A stretch of 64,000 nucleotides of DNA from DATFVJ01 sp963826515 (GCA_963826515.1 CAWGXI010000007.1:161485-225484); one strand, 5' to 3'. Numbered from the stretch's first letter, positions 35,361-45,318 are shown. The notes: generated from the sequence alone by a model not told the origin. Numbers and translations: made by a program.

Positions 35361-35924
35361 TCAGGCCCTCCGGCCGAAGCGGGCGAGCAGCAGGGTCTGG
35401 GCGCTCGCATCGCCGGGTACGGGGGGTCGTGCGCCGATCGCGCCCGCACTGCGGTAGGCGTCCTCCATGGCGTCGAACCAGCTCGCGCAGGACTCGACGA
35501 GCCCGGCGTCCAGGCGCTCATCCGCGCCGATGGCCCGCGCCAGGTCCCAGGCATGGATCAGATGATCAGCGAACAGCTGCAGCGCGTACTCGCTGCCGGG
35601 GAAGTCACCGAACGAGAGGTGGACGATCCGGTCCATCGCGCCGTCGTCTTCGGCGGCCCGCACGGCCTTGGCGGACGCCGCCGTCCACGCGGCCTTAGGC
35701 TCCGCGCCCAGCACATCGCCGCCGAAACGGTCGCCCACCTCGGCGACGGTGGACCCGGCGAACAGCGGCGGCGCCCATAGGTCCTCGCCGACGAGGTGGT
35801 TCACTAGGTCGCGCACGGTCCAGTCCTCGTCGGGGGTAGCGGCCTGCCACTGGTGGTCGCCGATTTGCCGGACGCGGGCGTCGAACTCCGCGACCGCGAA
35901 GCGGAACATCGCGGGTACGTCCAT
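35361..35924 (-). CDS. TIGR03086-type DinB-like metal-binding protein
   Basis: 187-aa protein of the mycothiol-dependent/DinB four-helix family. Seen: WTVRDLVNHLVGE near residue 35-47 and the later HAWDLARAIGAD, whose histidines form the metal site. In actinobacteria this family includes mycothiol-dependent isomerases and transferases; the substrate here is unknown. ATG 35924 is followed by a coherent helical N-terminus. The gene stands alone. Confidence 0.85.
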   Translation of the reverse strand: MDVPAMFRFAVAEFDARVRQIGDHQWQAATPDEDWTVRDLVNHLVGEDLWAPPLFAGSTVAEVGDRFGGDVLGAEPKAAWTAASAKAVRAAEDDGAMDRIVHLSFGDFPGSEYALQLFADHLIHAWDLARAIGADERLDAGLVESCASWFDAMEDAYRSAGAIGARPPVPGDASAQTLLLARFGRRA

Positions 35925-36029
35925 GTCGCCTCCCTGCGGCCTAGCACGTGGCGTCTACTTTAAAGCCATCCGTGCTGGCATACCTGGCGCCGACTGATTC
36001 AGACTGCCTCGGTGGCTACGCGCCTACCG

Positions 36030-36290
36030 GGTGACACCGCAACACCGTGCAGCCCCAGCGGCCTGGCCTTGAAGGTGGCACGCCCACGGGGTCACACAGG
36101 CAACACTGCAGCCCCGTGGCCCGGCATCACAGGTGCGCCTGCCAGTGGCTGAACGCCACCTTCCCAGGCGCACCTGCGCCGCCCGACGCTGAAAGTGGCA
36201 TGGCAGGAACCTGGCACCGCCTGTTCGCCGCGGGCGGGATGGGCGGGAGAACCTGGCCAGTGGCCCTACGTGCCGTCCGGACTGCCGGTG
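36030..36290 (+). repeat. Dispersed hairpin repeat, copy D
   Basis: Contains two GGTGGCACGCCC/GGGTGACACCGC-type segments, then the 12-bp stem CAGGTGCGCCTG/CAGGCGCACCTG (36130-36141, 36165-36176) with the inner GTGGC/GCCAC stem, and the same GC-rich tail as copy A (GCCGCGGGCGGGATG). The left-end motif GATCCCGAACGG is absent. Confidence 0.85.
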
Positions 36291-36371
36291 TACCACGGCG
36301 AGCTTGCCGCCGGCCTGGGGAATAACGTGAGCGCCCGCAGGCAACATGGTCCGGAGGTGGGGCGTGGCCGA

Positions 36372-36690
36372 GACGACCTGGGCCTCGGTGGGCTGACCCG
36401 CGGCCTGCACAAGATCCGCAAGCCAGTGATCGCCGCGATCGATGGCTGGGCGCTGGCGGCGGGCCTTGAGCTGGCCCTGGCGTGCGATCTCCGCATTGCT
36501 TCCGACCGGGCCATGTTCGGCTCGCTCGAGGTCCGGCGGGGGTTTCACCACGGTGACGGCGGGATCGTTCAGTTGGTCAACACATGCGGAGTAGGCGTGG
36601 CCATGCAGCTTGTGCTGGCCGCCGAGCCAACCGATGCCCACCGGGCAATGCAATGCAACCTCGTGATGAAAGTCGTGCCGCACTGCCAGA
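36372..36690 (+). pseudogene. Enoyl-CoA hydratase fragment
   Basis: In frame: GLTRGLHKIRKPVIAAIDGW, ALAAGLELALACDLRIASDR, FGSLEVRRGFHHGDGGIVQL, VNTCGVGVAMQLVLAAEP, ending NLVMKVVPH. This is the crotonase core with the oxyanion-hole region, but the N-terminal third and the C-terminus are missing. Upstream lies repeat copy D and downstream an unrelated minus-strand remnant. Non-functional relic. Confidence 0.8.
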
Positions 36691-36880
36691 TCGCCGCTTC
36701 ATCGAGGCCGTACCTGGCGAAGGCCTTGCCCTCCAGGGTGTCCAGCTGTGACGCCACGGCCGTGAAGTCCGCGATGGTCAGGCTCGGCTCGAGGGCGCGC
36801 GCCCACTCCATCACTTGGTAGGGACTAAACTGCCTCAGCGCGTCACCGAGATCAATTAGGTCTCTGACCTCCCCCCGGTC
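36677..36880 (-). pseudogene. Fragment of an unknown protein
   Basis: Minus-strand frame reads DRGEVRDLIDLGDALRQFSP, YQVMEWARALEPSLTIADFT, and LEGKAFARYGLDEAAIWQCG. The amino-acid composition looks genuine, in contrast to the plus-strand frame here, but neither end makes sense. It abuts the enoyl-CoA hydratase remnant head to head. Family not recognised. Confidence 0.4.
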
Positions 36881-37307
36881 CAGGCTGCGCGGATGCCGCC
36901 GTGGCCGGGGCCTTGGTGTTCGCCCTCGCGGCCGCGTGGTGGCGAATGCCGTCACCGTCCGCGACAGCAAGCGGTTCACTGGACCGCTTGCTGTGCCCAG
37001 ATCCTGTCCGCTATATGTCCGTGATCAGTGGATCAGCCGAACGCACGATCGCATACTGTGGCGGCCTGCGCCGTTGGCTCGAACGTGTGGCGATGCCGGT
37101 CCGGTGGGATGTTCTCGCAGGTCAGGAAGCAAAAGCGAACGCAGCACCGGTCGGTGAGGAAGGCCCGCAGAGCGGGTGAGAACCCAGCGCAGGCACAGTC
37201 GCCCCCGCTAGAGCGGGCGGTTTGCGGACCGCTCGCTCCGGCTGGCAGCGCCGACGGGACACGTTTCCTAATAGTTACGCTGACCTGCTGATACTACGGG
37301 TAGTCAC

Positions 37308-37376
37308 TGGTGGCAGATGTTGGGTTCGAACCAACGTAGGCTGAGCCGACGGTTCTACAGACCGTTAGGTCCTGCC
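37308..37376 (-). tRNA. tRNA-Tyr(GTA)-like 3' part, D-arm missing
   Basis: Minus strand. Anticodon stem ACGGT/ACCGT with loop CTGTAGA (anticodon GTA), a long class-II variable arm (CGGCTCAGCCTACG), T-arm GTTGG-TTCGAAC-CCAAC, the 3' acceptor strand ATCTGCC, discriminator A and encoded CCA (ending at 37308). No D-arm is present: only CCTA separates a poor 5' acceptor candidate GGCAGGA (37370-37376) from the anticodon stem. Most likely a partial tRNA left by an integrative element, not a functional tRNA. Confidence 0.6.
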
Positions 37377-37545
37377 TATCGGAATGGCCGCTGACCTGGC
37401 AAAATCCCCTTATCAATCATGTGAATATCCGATCCTGTCCACCATATATCCGTGTGCCCGGGACGCCGGACGGCTGCCGCCACGGACGGGCACGGACGGC
37501 GTCCGTATGAGCCTCATGACCTGTGGTTCAGCGAGTTCAGCACGC

Positions 37546-37650
37546 CCGAACCCGCTGGCGATGGCCGGCGGCCGGAACCAGGCCGAGGACATCGCGCAGG
37601 AGGCATTCGCCAGGGCGCTGATTCCGGCCGCCGTGGAAGGCCACGCACAG
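37546..37650 (+). pseudogene. Possible sigma-70 region 2 remnant
   Basis: The frame contains NQAEDIAQEAFARAL, similar to the ECF sigma region-2 helix (usually DAEDLTQETFLRAL), with no sensible sequence on either side. Very short, so the assignment is weak. Confidence 0.35.
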
Positions 37651-37767
37651 CGAGTAGGCCTCGGCCGGGTCGTGCGGCAGCGTCCGCTTTAGCGTTCTTT
37701 AACTTTCGCTGCCGCAATTGGCGTGTCCGCCCGCGCGGCAGCGCTTGAGTTTGCCACAATCACCAGC

Positions 37768-38451
37768 ATGCCGAAGAAGCCGGTGACATCGACGGGCGAG
37801 CTAACCCGGATGCTGATGCAGGTAGAGGCGGCTGCGGCCGGGGTCCTGGAGCAGCAGACGCTGCACCGGTTGCGGCAGCAGACGTATGTCGGCGGCAAAC
37901 GCGTCGACATCCAGAAGCTGCCCCGGCTGCCAAAAAGCGCCGCGACCACTGTGCACCGGGTGAAGGTAAGTCTGTACGGCGCAAAGCCGCCGGTGTGGCG
38001 GCGGCTGGAAATCCCGAGCGCGATGACGCTGGACCTGGTGCACGTGGTCATGCAGGCCGCCTTCCGCTGGGGCGGCTATCACCTCCACGCGTTCGAGACG
38101 GTATGCGGCGAGTTCGGCGCACCGGACGACGGCGACGACTGGTCGGAGCGGAAGGATGAGGCCACCGCAGCACTGGCCCAGGTGGCCGTCGCGGAGGGTG
38201 CGAAGGTCGTCTACACCTACGACTTCGGTGACGACTGGCGGCACGACATCGTGGTAGAGAAGATCGTCCCGGCCGAGCCGGGGGTTGCCTACCCGCGCTG
38301 CATCGGCGGGAGGCGGGAGGGGCCGCCAGAGGACTGCGGCGGGATCTGGGCCTTCAACGAACTCCAAGCAGGCCGGGACGACACGTTCGACGCCGACGAG
38401 GTGGCCGGGTATCTCGCCGACCTGCCGAAGGTCCTCACTCCGGCTTCCTGA
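37768..38451 (+). CDS. PRiA4_ORF3 (IS1096 TnpR-like) family protein
   Basis: 227-aa protein. The family core is clear: VHRVKVSLYGAKPPVWRRLE, MTLDLVHVVMQAAFRWGGYHLHAF, then YTYDFGDDWRHDIVVEKI and CIGGRREGPPEDCGGIWAFNEL. Proteins of this type occur as passengers in mobile elements and plasmids; their molecular role is not settled. ATG 37768 is the likely start (37723 is an alternative). It is convergent with the gene at 38555. Confidence 0.88.
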   Translation: MPKKPVTSTGELTRMLMQVEAAAAGVLEQQTLHRLRQQTYVGGKRVDIQKLPRLPKSAATTVHRVKVSLYGAKPPVWRRLEIPSAMTLDLVHVVMQAAFRWGGYHLHAFETVCGEFGAPDDGDDWSERKDEATAALAQVAVAEGAKVVYTYDFGDDWRHDIVVEKIVPAEPGVAYPRCIGGRREGPPEDCGGIWAFNELQAGRDDTFDADEVAGYLADLPKVLTPAS

Positions 38452-38554
38452 CACGTCGCCGGAGCGGAAAGGTGATCGCACGCTCTCGGGAGCACGAGCT
38501 GTAGCCGGCGGCCGGCCTGGATCGGTGAACCGTGAGAAACCAGCGGTCGTTCGA

Positions 38555-39928
38555 TCAGCGCTTGCCTTTCCGCTGCGATCTGTTCGGCCTGGAGCGCGGC
38601 TGGCGGCGCTGTGCCGCCGACTGAGCGCTGCCGGGACGGGTGAGCCGGAAGATCTTTCCGGACAGCTCACGGGTTGCCCGGTAGTCCTTGGCCTGCTGGG
38701 CCAGCGGCAGTGCAGCCTGGTACTGAGCGAGCGCCGCTTCGGCGTCGCCGAGGAGGGCCAGCGCGTCGCCGGCGAGCATCCGGGTCTGGACGTCATCGGG
38801 CCAGCGTTCCACGTGCTCGGCGATCTTCACCCGCGCGTTGTCTGCAAGCCCGGCCTCGGCCAGCGCGAGGGCCGCCTGGCCGCCGAGGAACGCGCGCCTG
38901 GCCGGGTCGACGCGGGCCAGCGCCTCGCTCAGCATGACGGCCTCGGTGCCCTCGGCCGCGCGGCCAAGATCACGGATGAGGGCGACCGGCCAGCCGGGAA
39001 ACCGCCCGGCCCGGTCGTGGTCTTCCGCCAGGGCGCTGCCGAAGTCATCCGGGCGGCCCGGGAACCCTGCCGCGGCCTCGGCCAGCAGCCGGGCGCGTAG
39101 CACCAGGTCATTCCCCGCAGCCTTGAGCCTCGTCGCCAGGCCGCCGGGGAGGTGCGGCAGAGACAGCCGCGCCGAGGCGTCCGCCATCATCCGCCATCCC
39201 GCCGGGTTGCTGGCCTCCGCCCGCGCCATCCGCCGCCTGATCAGCGCGTCCGCCTCTTTCCGGTGGGCCTGGCACATGCGGTCCCGGGAATCGGCCAGAT
39301 CGGCGGGAAACTTGAACCGGCGGCCCGCGCAGGCGGGGCAGCCGGGGAGGGGGACGCCCGTCGCGGTGAGCTCCACCAGCGACCGGTCGAAGTCGACGGG
39401 GCCGAACGCCTGCTGGACGAAATCGGTGATCGCGCCGAGGCCGATGTCCTCCCACTCCGGCGACACGGCCGCGATGGCGACCTTGCTCAGGGCCGGGTCC
39501 GGTTCGCCGGACAGCAGGTCCGGCACCCTCCCGTGTGCGACGAGTTCCGCGTACCGGCCGGACATAACGGCGTTCTCATGAACGGCGGCGGTGATGATCG
39601 CCGAGGCGCCGAGCCCGGCGAGCACCGCCGCCATCGTCGTGTCCTGCCGCCTCGCAATGTCGGCCAGCGACCACACCGGCACGTAGACGGCGAGCTCGAG
39701 CGGCCACGCGTTGGCTGTGGCGACCGCCTCGGGGCGCGGCGCCAGCCACTCCAGCGGGTCCCAGGTGACCACGAACAGCCGCAGCGCGTCGGCCACCCTC
39801 GCCTGCGCAGGCGGCAGGCCCTCCCACCGGGCAGCCAGCTCGAGCAACCTAGGGTCGGGGAGCGGCGGGCTGGCCAGCAGAGCCCGGACGCCGTTTGGGA
39901 GGCCGGACAGCAAGCCCAGGTCGATCAT
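38555..39928 (-). CDS. Hypothetical protein with a CxxC/CxxH finger and TPR-like C-terminus
   Basis: 457-aa protein. A candidate zinc site is CPACAGRRF followed about 20 residues later by MCQAH. The C-terminal third is built of Ala/Leu-rich helical pairs ending in DDVQTRMLAGDALALLGDAE, AALAQYQAALPLAQQAKDY, a tetratricopeptide pattern. The tail is basic (RSRPNRSQRKGKR). The start overlaps the stop of an upstream small ORF (ATGA). I do not know a function; its neighbour on the other side is the PRiA4_ORF3 gene. Confidence 0.7.
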   Translation of the reverse strand: MIDLGLLSGLPNGVRALLASPPLPDPRLLELAARWEGLPPAQARVADALRLFVVTWDPLEWLAPRPEAVATANAWPLELAVYVPVWSLADIARRQDTTMAAVLAGLGASAIITAAVHENAVMSGRYAELVAHGRVPDLLSGEPDPALSKVAIAAVSPEWEDIGLGAITDFVQQAFGPVDFDRSLVELTATGVPLPGCPACAGRRFKFPADLADSRDRMCQAHRKEADALIRRRMARAEASNPAGWRMMADASARLSLPHLPGGLATRLKAAGNDLVLRARLLAEAAAGFPGRPDDFGSALAEDHDRAGRFPGWPVALIRDLGRAAEGTEAVMLSEALARVDPARRAFLGGQAALALAEAGLADNARVKIAEHVERWPDDVQTRMLAGDALALLGDAEAALAQYQAALPLAQQAKDYRATRELSGKIFRLTRPGSAQSAAQRRQPRSRPNRSQRKGKR

Positions 39929-40140
39929 TGGTGTCCGGGGGCGCCGTCGGCGACGGGGCGCACCGCCTTCGGGACCTTCAGCTCATCAAGCTCCGCCACG
40001 GCAGGATTCTGGCACAGAACTGCCGACAGGCTGGAGTTCCCTGAGCATGCACCACCGGTCCGTTCGGGATACAGAACAGAACGGTCGTGGGTACGGCCGG
40101 ACAGCACGGCAGGCAGGTCAACCCGGCCGGGCTGGGTCAT
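39925..40140 (-). CDS. Small ORF coupled to the TPR/finger gene
   Basis: 71-aa ORF ending VAELDELKVPKAVRPVADGAPGHQ, whose last part looks like the beginning of a larger actinobacterial protein. It overlaps the next gene by ATGA. Its own start (ATG 40140) overlaps the stop of a further upstream fragment (minus strand, 40140-40253, coding RRELKQLRAQLAALEERR, a coiled coil without a start codon). Together these look like compressed remnants of a longer operon. Confidence 0.4.
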   Translation of the reverse strand: MTQPGRVDLPAVLSGRTHDRSVLYPERTGGACSGNSSLSAVLCQNPAVAELDELKVPKAVRPVADGAPGHQ

Positions 40141-40253
40141 TACTCGCCGAGTTCGGAAAGGAGCACGGACCGCCTTTCCTCGAGGGCGGCGAGCTGAGCC
40201 CGGAGCTGTTTCAGCTCCCTGCGCTTATATCCGGCGTCCCTGGACTTCTCCGG

Positions 40254-41244
40254 CTATTCTCCGGGCAAGGGCGTGGCCGATGCTTCTGCCCCCTGCCGCG
40301 CCCTGCGCTGGCCGCGCGCCCCGGGGAGCGCACCGCCTGTAGCCGTGCCTGCCAGCGCGTTTAGGCTCCCCGGCTATCCTCCCATGATGTGCTGCTCACC
40401 TCTTCGGTCACCTGCGCGCTGCAGGATGAGCGCCACGCTCTCGCAAGGATCTTGAGCGTCGTCCAGCCGCACGAGCCAGTCCGGTTCGAGGACTTCGTAT
40501 CACAGGAGCGCTGTTCGCGGGGCGCGTGCCTGGTGGCATCGACTCTGGTGAGGTGTATGTCGTCCTCCTCGGCCCGCGGTACCTCAAGCGCCTTCCAGGC
40601 AGCAGTATCGCATCGGCTGAACAGGAGTCCGCTGCTGCGATCAGGCAAGGAGGCAGTGCTCGCGTTCACCAAGAGCACGGACGAGCCCGATGAGCCCGGC
40701 AAGGAGAGTTCAAGCATAAGGTCGGGGACTGCGTCAACTGCCGGTATCGCCGATCGTTCCCAGACCCGGAGCCGCTCAATGTCGGGGTGTTGGCCGCATC
40801 GCACGATGTCACCTCCGTCCCGGCTGCTCTCGCCGGGGAGCGACTCCCGGCCCTGGGCGCGGTTGGACGCGAGCCGCGCGGCTGCCGGTCGGCTCAGCTG
40901 GTGGTGGGCCGGCCGTGCCGCCCGCACCGGCCAGGTACTGAGGCAATTGGCCGCTGTCGGCGCAATGCCCACGCGGCCAGCGCGAGTCAGCACCCCGCGG
41001 CCGGCGCTGCTTGCGTCCCTGTGTGCGCAGTCCAACCCTCTCGGCCGTCGGCCCCGGCTCGGTGGACGGCCACCTGGCCGCTCCGGAACTGTCTTCATGA
41101 CCAGTCCTGACGGGCGAGCACGCCGCCTCCGCCCACCGCGCTGGCTCGGCATTCCGCGCGGCCGGCGGCCGGGACGGGGCAGCGAACGGTTGCGGCGGCC
41201 ACAAGCCGTTGCTGAAGCAGCGGCTGCCATCCGGGCGCGGCGCC
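40254..41244. other. Region without a recognisable gene
   Basis: Long open frames exist on both strands because of the high GC content (plus 40389-41588, minus 40361-41230), but neither gives a recognisable or well-composed protein. The plus frame only becomes meaningful where it enters the ClC gene. I see no repeats or RNA genes here. Confidence 0.4.
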
Positions 41245-42561
41245 ATGGAGCAGCCCAACATCACCAGCCACGGAGCCGGGGTCCTTACCCCCCGGTTCTG
41301 GGCGCTGGTAGTCCTGGCCGGCATTGCCGCCGGGCTGCTCGGCGCGCTGATGATGGCGCTCCTGTTCAACGTGCAGTACGCCGCGTTCGGTTACCGCTCC
41401 GGGACCCTGCAGCACGGCGTCGAGCAGGCATCCGCGCTGCGGCGGGTCGCTTCATTGCTGATCGCAGGCGCGTTCGGCGGGGTCGCGTGGTACCTGCTGC
41501 GGCGTTACACCAGGGGCGAGCCGTCCGAGATCGACGAGGCGGTCTGGAGCGGCGCTGTCGTTCCGGCGCTGCCTGGGCACGTCGGTGATCTCTGAGGTCG
41601 TCATTGGCATGGGCGCCTCGATCGGCCGCGAAGCCGCGCCCAAGCTGCTGGGTGGCGCGTCGGCAAGCATCCTGGCCGGGCGGGGCGGCCTGTCGGCTCA
41701 GCAGCGGCGGCTGCTCGTCGCCTGCGCCGGCGGCGCCGGGCTCGCTGCGGTCTACAACGTCCCGCTCGCCGGCGCCCTGTTCACCGCCGAGATCCTCATT
41801 GGCAGCATCGCCCTTCCGGTCATGCTGCCGGCCATCGCCTGCTCATGGATCGCCACCGCCGCCGCCTGGATCTACCTGCCCAATCACGCCACCTATACCG
41901 GCATTCCGGACTACCGCTCCACTGGGTCGCTGATGACCTGGTCGCTGCTGGCCGGGCCGGTCATCGGGCCGATCTCGGCCGGCTACATCCGCCTCATCGG
42001 CTGGGTGTCGCACCACCGCGCGCGGGGAACCAGGGCGCTGTTCGCCCCCGGTCGCAGCCTTCGGCATCCTCGGCATCATCGGTATCTGGTACCCGCAACT
42101 GTTCGGGAACGGCCTGGACATGGCCCGGGACGCGTTCCTCGGCATCGGCAGCCTCAGCCTGCTACTCGCCCTGTTCGCGCTCAAGCCGCTCGTCACCGCA
42201 ATGTGCCTGGGCAGCAGCGCATCCGGCGGGCTTTTCACCCCGGCACTCAGCACAGGCGCAGTCCTCGGCGGCGCACTCGGCATCGCCTGGAATCTGGCCT
42301 GGCCAGGTTCCCCGTCCGGCGCGTTCGCCATGGTCGGCGCCGCGGCCATGATCGGCGCGGCGATGCAGGCGCCGCTATCCGGCCTTGCCCTGGTGCTCGA
42401 GCTCACCCACAGCGGCTTCGGGCTCATGGTGCCCATGATGGCGGCCACTCATCGCCACCGTGGTCGCCTTCTACGTCGACGGGTACTCCATCTACTCCGC
42501 CCGGCTCCCGGCGTACACCGCGGACAGCGCGCCTGCCGCGCCCGCCCACGGGCGGCCGTAG
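41245..42561 (+). pseudogene. ClC-family chloride channel/transporter with three +1 frameshifts
   Basis: ClC protein of about 438 aa if repaired. Segments in order: MEQPNITSHGAG and the first helix (frame 1); SEVVIGMGASIGREAAPKLLGGASAS with the GREAAP selectivity motif, and NVPLAGALFTAEIL (frame 2); SSASGGLFTPALSTGAVLGGALG and MQAPLSGLALVLELT (frame 3); and VVAFYVDGYSIYSARLP to the stop at 42559-42561 in the next frame. Each change is +1, near 41554, 42045-42049 (a C run) and 42447. All segments are well conserved, so this is either recent decay or consensus error. Confidence 0.85.
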
Positions 42562-42987
42562 CAGGCCATCCCAGCGGAAGCAGATCAACCGGCCGGCCTC
42601 ACAAGCCCCCGCATCCCCACGTCGCATCAGCGGGTGTCACCACCGGCATGGTGTGCACCTGCGATGCGGCCGAAGTTGGCTGCCGTTCGGGGACGACCCC
42701 CGGGCGAGGCCCTGGGCGAGGGATGCAGCGTGCTGGGCGAGTGGCGGCCCGCGCCGCTGGCTGGCACGGGGCTGGCCTGCGCAGGCAGGTGGGGTTAGCG
42801 CCGTGGCTGAGGGACTGCCGCGGTCGGGCGCAGCCCGGCTGGTGGCATTGTTGTTCTGGACTTTCGGCTCTTCCGGCCGGCGGAGGCGGGGGACAGGCTG
42901 GACCGTAGCGACCCGCGCAGACCGTGATTCCGCCAGCTGGTCCGGAACTGGCTGGCGGGGTTATCAGGGTTCCTGGAAGGGGGCGCG
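42562..42987. other. Gap between the ClC gene and the baeRF3 gene
   Basis: 426 bp with open frames on both strands but no recognisable protein or repeat. The baeRF3 promoter should be here. Confidence 0.4.
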
Positions 42988-44145
42988 GTGGCTGACCTGC
43001 TCCGGCGTGAGGACGTGCGTGAGCTGATCGAGCGGGCGGGGGGCGGCGTGTCGGTGTTCCTCCCGGCGCACCGGGTCTCGCCCGAGAGCGGCCAGGACAG
43101 GATCCGGCTGAAGAACCTGCTGAATGAGGCAGAGGAACAGCTGGTAGCTGGCGGTCTCCGCCCGCCAGCGGCCCGGGACGTCCTCCAGCCGGGCCGCGAG
43201 CTCCTGCAGGCCGACCCGTTCTGGAGCTACCAGAGCGACGGCCTGGCACTGTTCCTCGCGCCGGGCTGGTCGCGGGTGTTCCGGCTGCCGCTGGACCTGC
43301 CCGAACTGCTGGTGGTGGCGGACCGGTTCCACGTCAAGCCCCTCCTGCCGCTCCTCGCGGACGATCAGCACTTCTACGTCCTTGCCCTGAGCCAGAACGA
43401 GGTCCGGCTGCTCGAGGGAACCCGCCAGAGCGTGGATGACGTGGACCTGGAACACGTGCCTGAGAATCTGGCTGACGTGCTGAAATATGACGATCTGGAG
43501 AAGGAGCTGCTGTTGCACATCGCCGGCAGCAGCCGCGGCGGGCACCGGGCACGGGCGGTGTTCCATGGGCACGGCGCCGGGGGCGAAGTGGACAAGGTGC
43601 TCCTGGAACGGTTCCTGCGCTCCGTAGACGAGGGGCTCCGGGAGATCCTGCGGGGCGAGCGCGCGCCGCTCGTGCTGGCCAGCGTGAACTATGAGCAGGC
43701 CATGTTCCGCGAGATCACGCGGTACCGGTACGTGCTGGAGGAGGGCATTGAGGGTAATCCCGAGGCGCTGAGCCCCGCCGAGCTGCACGAGCGAGCATGG
43801 GCCCTGGTGGAGCCGGTCTTCACCCGGTCCCGGCAGGAGGCCGCCCGGCGGTACCGGGACGCGGCTGGCCGCGGGCAAGGCGCCGTCTCCGGCGCCGTAG
43901 AGGCCTTGCAGGCTGCCCTGGATGGCCGGGTGGACACTCTGTTTGTGCCAGCCGGACAGCAGCATTGGGGCACGGCCGACCCCCAGACCCACGATGTGGC
44001 CGTTCACTCCGGCCGCCGGCCAGGCGATGAGGACCTGCTGGACCGCGCCGCCGTGCAGACCCTGCTCACGTCTGGGACCGTCTACGTCGTGGCGCCCGAA
44101 GAGATCCCCGGACCCGGACCGGTGGCCGCCCTGCTGCGCTACTGA
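42988..44145 (+). CDS. baeRF3-type (bacterial archaeo-eukaryotic release factor-like) protein
   Basis: 385-aa protein resembling the bacterial aeRF1-like families: an N-terminal ADLLRREDVRELIERAGGGV, VSVFLPAHRVSPESGQDRIRLKNLL, a central domain with FYVLALSQNEVRLLEGTR, and a C-terminal eL30-like domain VDTLFVPAGQQHWGTAD ending VVAPEEIPGPGPVAALLRY. These proteins are thought to act in ribosome-associated stress, without direct proof. GTG 42988 has GGAAGGGGG upstream. Full length. Confidence 0.8.
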   Translation: MADLLRREDVRELIERAGGGVSVFLPAHRVSPESGQDRIRLKNLLNEAEEQLVAGGLRPPAARDVLQPGRELLQADPFWSYQSDGLALFLAPGWSRVFRLPLDLPELLVVADRFHVKPLLPLLADDQHFYVLALSQNEVRLLEGTRQSVDDVDLEHVPENLADVLKYDDLEKELLLHIAGSSRGGHRARAVFHGHGAGGEVDKVLLERFLRSVDEGLREILRGERAPLVLASVNYEQAMFREITRYRYVLEEGIEGNPEALSPAELHERAWALVEPVFTRSRQEAARRYRDAAGRGQGAVSGAVEALQAALDGRVDTLFVPAGQQHWGTADPQTHDVAVHSGRRPGDEDLLDRAAVQTLLTSGTVYVVAPEEIPGPGPVAALLRY

Positions 44146-44367
44146 CTGTGCGTGCCGAGAACCCATCTGTGGCTGTGAGCAGCAGAGTTGCGGTGCTAGC
44201 GTCGTGGCCGTGATGATCATCGATCATGTGGCTGCGGTTCGTGTGCGCCACGAGGCGCTGCTGTTTCGGATGGGGGTGAGAGACCGTCCATCTCCTCGCC
44301 GTCGCAGCGGTGGGGCGCTGGTCCGCCAGATCGCCGGCCACGCTCACACGCACCCGGACGGTTCATC

Positions 44368-44545
44368 ACGCACTTGTTCGCGGGGGCGATCGACCGCTGG
44401 CTGCGGGCGTGGCGCAAGGGCGGGCTGGAGGCACTCAAGCCCTCGCCGCGGGCGGACACCGGTGTGGTGCGCGCGCACCCGCAGCTGTTCGCCGAGGCCG
44501 CCGCGCTGCGGCTGGAGCTGCCTGGCCGCTCGGCCGCCCAGATCG
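44368..44545 (+). mobile_element. Helix-turn-helix transposase fragment
   Basis: Plus strand: IDRWLRAWRKGGLEALKPSP, VVRAHPQLFAEAAALRLELP, GRSAAQIA. This is the N-terminal winged-helix segment typical of Mu/IS481-like integrase-core transposases. It stops where the IS1634-like remnant on the other strand begins. No catalytic domain remains. Confidence 0.65.
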
Positions 44546-44554
44546 CCTCGATGT

Positions 44555-45110
44555 CGCGGGAATGCCCGAACGCCCCAGCGGGCAGCTGCGGCCTTCCAGC
44601 CACGCCGACGACAAATCGAACAACGCCAGCCCGCCTGTCTCCAGGTGCCGGGCCGCCAGCTTCTTCTCGATCGCATCCAGGCGGGACAGCAGCCAGTCCA
44701 TCGCCGCATGCACCTCGTCGGTGCCGGCATTTTCCACACCCAGGGAAAGTTATGGCAAGCTCGGCCTAGCAACCCGCTCCGCCGCGCGCCGACCCGGCGT
44801 GCGCCAGTCCGACGGCAAGGACTTCCGCCTCGGCCACCTAGCCGTAAGTGACCAGGATCTCCAGCGCGTCCCAGCAGCCGGCGATCGGCCGCCGCAGGAT
44901 CGCTGCTCACCGACGCCGCTTGCGCGAGCCAGGTCGCCGCCTGCGCCGCCTGCGCAGGTCCAGCGTCTCCCTGGCGGCCGCCTCAAGTTCGCCTGCCAGC
45001 CGCTCGTCCGGACCGGCCGCGGCCGGTACCCGGTGCCCCAGCGCGACGTCCCGGCCGACCAGGCGGCGGGCTCGGCGCCGACCGCTAGTAGCGGGTCGAC
45101 CCCGGTAGCT
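44555..45110 (-). mobile_element. IS1634-like transposase remnant
   Basis: Minus strand: GTDEVHAAMDWLLSRLDAIE, KKLAARHLETGGLALFDLSS, AWLEGRSCPLGRSG, the N-terminal half of IS1634-family transposases ahead of the DDE core. Upstream pieces (45110-44760) continue in other frames. The C-terminal half is gone. Confidence 0.65.
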
Positions 45111-45318
45111 CAGCTCTGCGGCCAGCAACCCCGGCGGGTTTCCCCTGGCCCGCGGGCGCCGGGTTCGCGCTCCCCGGTCTTGTAATGGGAGGCCCCTAAA
45201 ATGACGCTCACGCTGCGGAGAGTCACGCCCAATGCTATTGGAGTAATCACAGCCGCCTCTTCTCCAGCCCAGCCATCTACACTTGAGCCCTGGAAGCGCC
45301 GAACTGAGGGAGCCGCAT

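Noticed and set aside
37308..37376. Functional tRNA-Tyr gene
   Set aside because: D-arm is absent and the possible 5' acceptor pairs at only five of seven positions.
40741..41110. A DUF397-like small protein
   Set aside because: The resemblance was to a few residues only and changed frame; not supportable.
40361..41588. Large ORFs on both strands
   Set aside because: Neither strand gives recognisable motifs until the ClC gene begins at 41245; treated as non-coding open frames.
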